Notes under the pieces: model-generated
The model's database searches: none
What the model was told of the DNA's origin: nothing
The model's input: only the letters and a program-made list of their open reading frames with translations
Shown here: piece after piece, positions 58,720 to 64,000 of the stretch
How the letters are laid out: each line of letters begins with the position of its first letter
Position numbering within the stretch: position 1 is the stretch's first letter
Assembly (NCBI RefSeq): GCF_017921815.1
Contig: NZ_JAGEMM010000002.1
Span: 310,001 to 374,000 of the forward strand
Length of the DNA stretch: 64,000 nt
From: Microvirga antarctica
Lineage (GTDB): Bacteria > Pseudomonadota > Alphaproteobacteria > Rhizobiales > Beijerinckiaceae
Reading direction: 5' to 3'
Position numbers and translations under genes: made by a program

Positions 58720-60444
58720 TCAGGGCGTCCTGAACGCGCGATTTGACATGCTTGCCGCTCCCGTCATGTCGCCGACCTGTGTGATGATCCAGGCGTCGAT
58801 CGGCTGATTGCGGCCGCGGATCTTCACCGTCCGCCGCTCATGCGCCGTCAGATCGAGGCCCGCACGGGCCGCAAGCTCTGCCGAGATCACGAGTTCCGCA
58901 TCCAATTCCTTGGCGAGGTTTTCGAGACGACTGCCGGCATTGATGGTGTCTCCCACCGCCGTGAGGCCCATGGCGTGGCCATAACCCATTTCGCCTGCGA
59001 TGGCAGGCCCCACATGAAGGCTCAACGCCAGACGGAGCGGTTGGTCGAGTTCGCTGGCGTAGGTCTCATTGAGGTGGCGCACGCCCTCGAAGATGCGCAG
59101 CGCGGCATCGAAGGCCTGTCGCGAGGCGACGTCCGGCGTGTCGGTCAGGCCGAACAGTGCAAGCGCCCCATCGCCGATGAACTTGTCGAGGTGCCCGCCA
59201 GCACTTTCCACCGCCTGTCCGACAACCTCGAAGTAACTGTTGAGGAGAAAGACCGTGTCGTATGGCAGGCGATGTTCCGTGAGACGCGTGAATCCCCGCA
59301 GATCGCAGAACAGCACCGCGAGGTCGCGCTCGCGGCCGCGCGCCGCCGGGCTGCCGCTGGCAAGCAGGACCGGCCCGAGGCGGTTCGCCGACAGGACCGG
59401 CGCGATGGTCAGGTCGTGGCTCGGGCGCAGCTGACAGGCCAGGCGAATGTTGGGCCCCGCATCGATCCGGGCCAGCGTCGCGCGCTCCTGCGGCGTCGGT
59501 GACGGCTGCTCGCTCAGGCCTTCGATCACGCGGACGCGGCAGGTCGAACAGCGTCCCCGCCCGCCGCAGACGGATTGGTGCGGGATGCCGGCCTGCCGGC
59601 TTCCTTCGAGGACGCTGAAGCCTTGGAGGATGGTGATCGTGCGACCGCCCGGATAGGTCACCTGGACCCGTCTGGAGCGGCGCAGGTAATAGCGCAGCAT
59701 GCGAGCCGCCAGTACCGCCGCGATCGAAAGCGAAATGGCCACGAACAGGCTGTCCCGCACAACCGGTAGCACCTGTTCGGCACCGGGGATCATGGGCGTC
59801 TCCGGATACCTCAGAGGATCCTCCGAAAGCGCGCGACCGGCTTCGGCAAAACCGAGCAGAGCCAGGACCGGAACAAGAAGGGCTGCTGAATAAAGCGTCA
59901 GCCCGACTCGGGCGAACCAGGCCTTGTTGCGCAGCCAGAAATAAAGCCCGACGCAAAAATGCAGCCAGGCGATGACCAGCGCGACGGTTTGTTTAAGCCC
60001 GAGATCAGGCGACAGGATCCACAGATTGCGAACCACATCCGCGTAGCCGACCCCGCGGCCCGTGAGGGCGAAGTCCACCCGGGTGCCGACCACATGCGGG
60101 ATGAGCAGAAAGGGGAGGGCGAGGCCGAAGGCCAGTTGGACGGCCTCCCTTACCGGCATCCGCAATGTCCGCCTGCGGAACAGGGCAACGAGGGCGAGCA
60201 GGAAATGGCCAGAAAGCGCGCCATAGAGCAGCACCGTCCCCAGCCAGCTCCGCCAAAGCAGATTGAACACGGCGCGGCCGGTCTCCATCGCCTCGAGCGA
60301 GATCAGGCCCAGCGCGTGGTTGGAGAAGTGGGTGACCAGAAACAGGCCCAGTACCAGCCCGGAGACGAGCCGAATTTCCCGCAGGCGGATCCTGCGGATT
60401 GATGTGAGAAAGAGCGGGGCTTGCATGCGGAGATGCGGTCTCAT
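58720..60444 (-). CDS. cyaC: CyaC-like membrane adenylate cyclase with diheme-type six-helix anchor and [2Fe-2S] ferredoxin domain
   Basis: This protein of about 574 residues has three parts. Residues about 25-270 hold six membrane helices with His at about 39/43, 80, 117 and 162 (THFSNH, SGHF, IPHVV, WLHF), the pattern of diheme cytochrome b anchors. Residues about 275-365 are a plant-type ferredoxin domain with CGGRGRCSTC and a later LACQ Cys. Residues about 385-570 are a class III cyclase with both metal Asp (FCDLRGFTRL and FIGDGALALFG) and the GDTINAGSRLE transition-state residues. Sinorhizobium meliloti CyaC, as I recall it, is such a quinone-responsive diheme, Fe-S adenylate cyclase. 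It should make cAMP according to the quinone redox state. The start could be 60444 or 60426. Confidence 0.9.
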   Translation of the reverse strand: MRPHLRMQAPLFLTSIRRIRLREIRLVSGLVLGLFLVTHFSNHALGLISLEAMETGRAVFNLLWRSWLGTVLLYGALSGHFLLALVALFRRRTLRMPVREAVQLAFGLALPFLLIPHVVGTRVDFALTGRGVGYADVVRNLWILSPDLGLKQTVALVIAWLHFCVGLYFWLRNKAWFARVGLTLYSAALLVPVLALLGFAEAGRALSEDPLRYPETPMIPGAEQVLPVVRDSLFVAISLSIAAVLAARMLRYYLRRSRRVQVTYPGGRTITILQGFSVLEGSRQAGIPHQSVCGGRGRCSTCRVRVIEGLSEQPSPTPQERATLARIDAGPNIRLACQLRPSHDLTIAPVLSANRLGPVLLASGSPAARGRERDLAVLFCDLRGFTRLTEHRLPYDTVFLLNSYFEVVGQAVESAGGHLDKFIGDGALALFGLTDTPDVASRQAFDAALRIFEGVRHLNETYASELDQPLRLALSLHVGPAIAGEMGYGHAMGLTAVGDTINAGSRLENLAKELDAELVISAELAARAGLDLTAHERRTVKIRGRNQPIDAWIITQVGDMTGAASMSNRAFRTP

Positions 60445-60552
60445 GGCGGCCGAACGGGTCCGCCCGGAACATAGAGCAGATCGCCCCCATTTCACATTCC
60501 GGTCGCTCGGTCTCTGCACGACTTCGCGAGGGGCGGCGGGGGACCGCCTCTC

Positions 60553-61320
60553 TCAGATCATGCCGCCATCCGTGACGATGTCGGAGGTCAGCCCGGCGCG
60601 CAGCGCCCTGGCGGTGTCGAAGAGGGCGGGGTCCTGGCGATGGCGCGGTCTGGCAGTTTCGACCGGAAAGGCGGCGCTGATGCGCCCCGGAGCGCCCGAC
60701 AGCACGATCACCCGGTCGGCCAGATAGGTCGCCTCCTCGATATCGTGGGTGACGAAAAGGACGGTTTTGCCCGTCGCCTGCCAGACCCGGATCAGCTCGT
60801 CCTGCAGGCCTTCCCGCGTGATGGCGTCGAGGGCGGAGAAGGGTTCGTCCATCAGAAGCACCTCCGGTTCGACGGCCAGTGCGCGCGCGAGCGACACCCG
60901 CTGTCGCTGGCCGCCCGACAACTGGTGCGGCCAGCGCTCCGACAAGGCGCTCAGCCCCACCAGATCGAGGCACGCATCGGCCGCAGCCCTGCGCTCGCGC
61001 TGCGACAGGCCGCCATGCTCCAGGCCGAAAGACACGTTGTCACTCACCCGTCGCCATGGCAGAAGCCGCGAATCCTGGAAAACCAGCGCCACGGCCCGCC
61101 GGACGCTTTCGGTCGGCGTGATTGTCACTGTGCCCGAGCTGGACGTGGCGAGTCCCGCCAACACACGCAGGAGAGTCGACTTGCCGACGCCGGAAGGACC
61201 GACGATGGCGAGGAACTCGCCCCGCTCGACTGTCAGGTCCAGATGTTCCAGCACGGCGGTGCGCTCGCCGTCGCGCTCGAAGGTCAGCGACAGGTCCCTG
61301 ATCTCGATTACGCTCGCCAT
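60553..61320 (-). CDS. Nitrate/sulfonate/taurine-type ABC importer ATPase (SsuB/TauB-like)
   Basis: This 255-residue ATPase has VGPSGVGKSTLLRVLAG (Walker A), LSGGQRQRVSLARALA (signature), VLLMDEPFSALDAITR (Walker B, with the DEPFSALD form typical of the SsuB/TauB/NrtD group) and FVTHDIEEATYLADR. It supplies energy to the permease encoded just upstream, whose last 13 bp overlap its start. The ATG at 61320 is clear (MASVIEIRDLSLTFERDG). Members import sulfonates, nitrate, taurine, bicarbonate or pyrimidine precursors; the cargo cannot be told from the ATPase. Confidence 0.95.
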   Translation of the reverse strand: MASVIEIRDLSLTFERDGERTAVLEHLDLTVERGEFLAIVGPSGVGKSTLLRVLAGLATSSSGTVTITPTESVRRAVALVFQDSRLLPWRRVSDNVSFGLEHGGLSQRERRAAADACLDLVGLSALSERWPHQLSGGQRQRVSLARALAVEPEVLLMDEPFSALDAITREGLQDELIRVWQATGKTVLFVTHDIEEATYLADRVIVLSGAPGRISAAFPVETARPRHRQDPALFDTARALRAGLTSDIVTDGGMI

Positions 61321-62051
61321 CTGAGCAGCCTTCCTTGCAAGGCCACAAAGGCCGTGTCGAGAAGTCCGTAGAGCGCCGCCATCGTCAGCATGTAGACCAC
61401 CACCACGTCGGTCGCGAGGAGGCTCGATGCCTGCATCATCCGCTGGCCGAGGCCGGCTACGCCGAAGATCTCGGCTGCCACGACCGCCATCCAGGCCTGC
61501 CCGAGGGCGGTTCGAAGTCCGACAAGAATCCCGGGCGTCGCGGCGGGCAGGAGGATCTTCTGGAGGCGCTGGAGACCGGAATGAAAGCCGAAGGCCTCAG
61601 CAACCTCGATCAGGTCGCGATCGACCGCGCGAACCGCTCCGTGGGCGGCAAAATACACGATCCAGAACACGCCCATGGTGATGATGAAAACCGCGGCGCC
61701 GGTGCTGACCCCGAACCACAGGATCGCGAACGGGACCCAGGCGAGCCCTGGGACCGGCCGCAGAACCCGCACGATCCAGGCAGTGAACGATTCCGCATCC
61801 GGATACATCCCCGTCAGAATGCCCAGGCCCACCCCGAGCCCCGCCCCGACCGAGAGGCCCATGAGATAATGGGAAAGACTGCTGGACACCGCCTTCGCCC
61901 ATTCGCCGCTTGCCAACTCCTTCAGGAAAGCAGCCGGAAGAACGCTCGGCACGGAAAGCAGGGCCGCATTGACGAGGCCGAGCCGTGGGACAAGCTCCCA
62001 CAGACCCAGAAAGGCCAGGAGCCCGAGAAACGCCAGAGTGAGGCTGCGCAT
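61308..62051 (-). CDS. Nitrate/sulfonate/taurine-type ABC importer permease (SsuC-like)
   Basis: This 247-residue inner-membrane protein has six predicted helices, the first being LTLAFLGLLAFLGLWELVP. The family marks are LSVPSVLPAAFLKEL near residue 32, GILTGMYPDAESFTAWIVRVLRPVPGLAWVPFAILWFG (seen by LRPVPGLAWVPFAILWFG) and the EAA loop EVAEAFGFHSGLQRLQKILLPAATPGIL (by LQKILLPAATPGIL). The ATG at 62051 is chosen because the helix begins directly after it; the longer frame to 62597 is antisense noise. The start follows the binding-protein stop by 8 bp and the stop overlaps the ATPase start by 13 bp. Confidence 0.94.
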   Translation of the reverse strand: MRSLTLAFLGLLAFLGLWELVPRLGLVNAALLSVPSVLPAAFLKELASGEWAKAVSSSLSHYLMGLSVGAGLGVGLGILTGMYPDAESFTAWIVRVLRPVPGLAWVPFAILWFGVSTGAAVFIITMGVFWIVYFAAHGAVRAVDRDLIEVAEAFGFHSGLQRLQKILLPAATPGILVGLRTALGQAWMAVVAAEIFGVAGLGQRMMQASSLLATDVVVVYMLTMAALYGLLDTAFVALQGRLLRWRA

Positions 62052-62059
62052 CGGGGCGC

Positions 62060-63085
62060 TCAGCCACCCTTCAGGGCGCGCTCGTAAAAGCGGGTGTCGA
62101 ACAGCCCGTCGAAGGGGAGTTCCTTCTCCAGCGATCCAAGCTTGACCTGATAGCTCTGCATGGCGCGCGCCGGCTCGATGATGGCTCGGGGATCGACGAT
62201 GAACCTGGTGGCCGGGGAGGCGAGGGCGGTGCGAATGGTGGCGGTGTCGACGATCCCCTTGCCGAGGGCCGCCTCGATGGCGGGCGCGGCGCGGTCGGGC
62301 GCTGCCTCGATAAGGGCTGCCGCCCTCACCAGAGCGTTGACAAGGGTTTGCACGGCAGCCGGGTTCTTGTCGGCGAATGCGCCGGCGACGGCGACCACCG
62401 TTCCCGGCTGGCCTGGGAACATCTCGTCGCCGAGCGCCACGAGCTTGATGGCGGGATTGCGCCCCATGACGATCGAGACGGCCGGCTCGCGAATCGAGGC
62501 GCCCTCGACAGCGCCGGCGAGGACGGCTTGCTGCGTCGCGTCGATTCCCATGGAGATCACCTCCACGTCGGCCTTTTCGATCTTGGCGGTCTCCCACAGC
62601 CAGTACTGCAAGGTGGTATTCGGAACCGAGCCGGGGGGCTGCGTCGCCACCCGCGCAGGTTTGCCTTCCGCCGTCCGATAGGCCTTGAAGGCAGCAGCAG
62701 GGCTTGTGCCCGGCGTGAAGTATTTGGCAAGCTTCGGGGTCGCCACGAACACGTTTTCAGCCACGGCCGTTGCGGCAACGACCCGGACGTCGATTCCCTT
62801 GGAACGGGCGACGGCCAAAGGCGCAACGCCGGCCACGTAGATGTCGATGGTGCCGGAGGCCAGCGCCTGGATCATGTTCGGACCCGACTCGAACGTCGTG
62901 ACACCGATCTCGAGGCCGCCCTCCTTGAGGTAACCTTCCTTTTCGGCAACGAAAAGCGGGGCGGCACCCAGAACCGGAATGACGCCGACGCGGGCCTTGA
63001 CGGCACCCTGCGCCCAGGGGCTCGCGCCCAACAGCGGCATGGCGGCAATTGCCCCGCATAGTGTCAGGAAGTGACGGCGGTCCAT
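62060..63085 (-). CDS. Nitrate/sulfonate/taurine-type ABC importer substrate-binding protein (SsuA/NMT1-like)
   Basis: This 341-residue periplasmic protein begins MDRRHFLTLCGAIAAMPLLGA; the RRHFL followed by a hydrophobic stretch looks like a twin-arginine signal, so it may be exported folded. The SsuA/THI5 fold is seen in VGVIPVLGAAPLFVAEKEGYLKEGGLEI (by APLFVAEKEGYLKEGGLE), FESGPNMIQALASGTIDIYVAG and later GAVEGASIREPAVSIVM. The ATG at 63085 is chosen over GTG-type upstream codons because the Tat motif starts there. It is the first gene of a three-gene importer operon. The cargo is unknown; no sulfonate- or nitrate-processing enzyme is adjacent. Confidence 0.93.
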   Translation of the reverse strand: MDRRHFLTLCGAIAAMPLLGASPWAQGAVKARVGVIPVLGAAPLFVAEKEGYLKEGGLEIGVTTFESGPNMIQALASGTIDIYVAGVAPLAVARSKGIDVRVVAATAVAENVFVATPKLAKYFTPGTSPAAAFKAYRTAEGKPARVATQPPGSVPNTTLQYWLWETAKIEKADVEVISMGIDATQQAVLAGAVEGASIREPAVSIVMGRNPAIKLVALGDEMFPGQPGTVVAVAGAFADKNPAAVQTLVNALVRAAALIEAAPDRAAPAIEAALGKGIVDTATIRTALASPATRFIVDPRAIIEPARAMQSYQVKLGSLEKELPFDGLFDTRFYERALKGG

Positions 63086-63187
63086 GTCGCTCTCCACATC
63101 GGTTGATTGTGTCGATGTAGAAAAGAATTCTCCGGTTTGGCAAGAGCGCGCGTTCTGATAAGGTAAGTTGCCTCATTTCTAACGCGC

Positions 63188-63208
63188 AAAGAGAACAAAA
63201 TTCTCTTT
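63188..63208. promoter_or_regulatory. Perfect inverted repeat between the RTX gene and the importer operon
   Basis: AAAGAGAA (63188-63195) and TTCTCTTT (63201-63208) are perfect 8-bp arms around CAAAA. It lies about 75 bp after the RTX stop codon and about 103 bp before the binding-protein start, both on the minus strand. It may be an operator for the importer or a weak terminator for the RTX gene. Confidence 0.45.
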
Positions 63209-63283
63209 CTGCGGCTAAGTGGGGAATCTCATTCCTGGCCCAGGCGTCACTCGTGCGCAAGTCAGTTGGAGGCCACGGGCGAT

Positions 63284-64000
63284 CTAGAGAAAGAAATCGC
63301 CTTTCGCCAACGTCACATAGCCTTTCGACGTCACCGCGAAATCGGCCACCCCGTCGCCATTCACATCGCCGTACACGTGGGTCTGGCCGCCGGCCTTCTC
63401 GTAGCGTAGTTCGCCCTTTGTCTGGTGGAAGGCGCCCGTTCCGAGGAACGTGAAGGCCTGATTGCCGGCGCGTTCGAGATTGGCGTCGATTCCGGAGAGA
63501 TCGATCTTGTCCTTCTCGCTCCGTGAAAAATCCTGGATCCGATCGCGGCCGGCGAAGTCGACCGTGCTGTCGCGGATCGACTTGTAGACGAAGCTATCGG
63601 CCCCGGCGCCCCCGAAGAGCTTGTCGGACCCTATTCCGCCCTGGAGTTTGTCCTTGCCGGCGAAGCCCTCAAGCAGGTCACTGGCGCGCCCGCCCGTGAT
63701 CGTGTCGTCACCCGCCAAGGCGAGGCGGTACACGGCCATGTCGTCGCTGGTGGATTTGGACCTCGCAGCCTTCACGATCGAAGTCACTGGCGCCGCGATG
63801 CCTGATACGATCCCAAGGGCCTTGCCATCGAGGACGAAGGTGTAGCTCTTCACCGTGCCGGCGATCGGAATGCCCGCCGCATCGTAAGTGAACCCAGACC
63901 CACGGAACTCGTCGCGAAAGTACCCGAGCTTGTCGAGGTCGTAGTGGACTGCGAAGGTGCCGGAGGACCGAACATACTTGCTGCCGTAATAGAGGCTTGC
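63284..64000 (-). CDS. RTX (hemolysin-type Ca2+-binding repeat) protein, N-terminus cut by window edge
   Basis: The frame is open from the stop at 63284 to the window edge, at least 238 residues; the true start lies outside. A GTG at 63853 is internal, because the upstream codons continue in frame with sensible sequence (VHYDLDKLGYF, GSGFTYDAAGIPIAGTV). The middle contains a few GGxGxD nonapeptides (LAGDDTITGG, GFAGKDKLQGGIGSDKLFGGAGAD). The last roughly 90 residues (DRIQDFSRSEKDKIDLSGID, then YGDVNGDGVADFAV) form a serralysin-like C-terminal domain. It is probably secreted by a type I system and folds on Ca2+. No protease motif is visible in the part present. Confidence 0.85.
   Translation of the reverse strand, partial: ASLYYGSKYVRSSGTFAVHYDLDKLGYFRDEFRGSGFTYDAAGIPIAGTVKSYTFVLDGKALGIVSGIAAPVTSIVKAARSKSTSDDMAVYRLALAGDDTITGGRASDLLEGFAGKDKLQGGIGSDKLFGGAGADSFVYKSIRDSTVDFAGRDRIQDFSRSEKDKIDLSGIDANLERAGNQAFTFLGTGAFHQTKGELRYEKAGGQTHVYGDVNGDGVADFAVTSKGYVTLAKGDFFL

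Overview
The window looks like a chromosomal segment of an alphaproteobacterium of the order Hyphomicrobiales (Rhizobiales). It is GC-rich. Marker gene orders typical of that group are present: rpoZ-rsh; fabD-fabG-acpP-fabF-mltG-yicC-gmk, convergent with rsmA-pdxA-lptD-lptG-lptF; and pepA-holC. An Omp25-type porin-like protein, small RTX proteins and a CyaC-like diheme adenylate cyclase point the same way. I do not assign a genus. No tRNA, rRNA, insertion sequence, prophage or CRISPR array was seen.

Region 1 (1-7450). A partial class I glutamine amidotransferase, the ppGpp synthetase/hydrolase rsh and rpoZ lie on the minus strand. A large RTX protein, a tiny membrane protein and a decayed cadherin/RTX pseudogene follow on the plus strand. 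Region 2 (7547-25221) is housekeeping: type II fatty acid synthesis, mltG, yicC and gmk; then on the minus strand rsmA, pdxA and the LPS-export genes lptD/lptG/lptF, with no surA between lptD and pdxA; then pepA, holC, a secreted S10 peptidase and a lipoprotein.

Region 3 (25226-40203). An ABC-F ATPase lies next to a three-gene nucleotide-sugar operon (WbpA-like dehydrogenase, a fused WbpB-WbpD-like enzyme and a WbpE-like aminotransferase). These are enough to make a UDP-2,3-diacetamido-uronic acid, presumably for surface polysaccharide. A Crp/Fnr regulator follows, then a TetR-controlled EmrA/EmrB-type efflux pair with a visible operator, an AsmA protein, a 3-oxoacid CoA-transferase (scoAB) and a three-helix membrane protein with a cyclic-nucleotide-binding domain (Popeye-like layout).

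Region 4 (40283-50648) is an accessory catabolic cluster. A GntR/FCD regulator sits between a divergent cytosine-deaminase/AtzC-like amidohydrolase and a minus-strand series made of a peptide-type ABC importer, a TRZ/ATZ-type amidohydrolase and a CynX-like MFS transporter. Similar TTGnATACAr sites lie in both promoter regions. The likely job is uptake and hydrolysis of a nitrogen-containing (perhaps heterocyclic) compound; the substrate is unknown.

Region 5 (50740-64000) holds envelope proteins (lipoprotein, Omp25-like barrel, pentapeptide-repeat protein, MAPEG protein), a possible small RNA, and an operon that pairs a SAM methyltransferase with a siderophore/cobalamin-type ABC importer. After these come a PRC-barrel protein, a CyaC-like redox adenylate cyclase, a sulfonate/nitrate/taurine-type ABC importer and the C-terminal part of another RTX protein that runs off the window. 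The window therefore has both a putative cAMP source (CyaC-like) and two putative cyclic-nucleotide readers (Crp/Fnr and the membrane protein).
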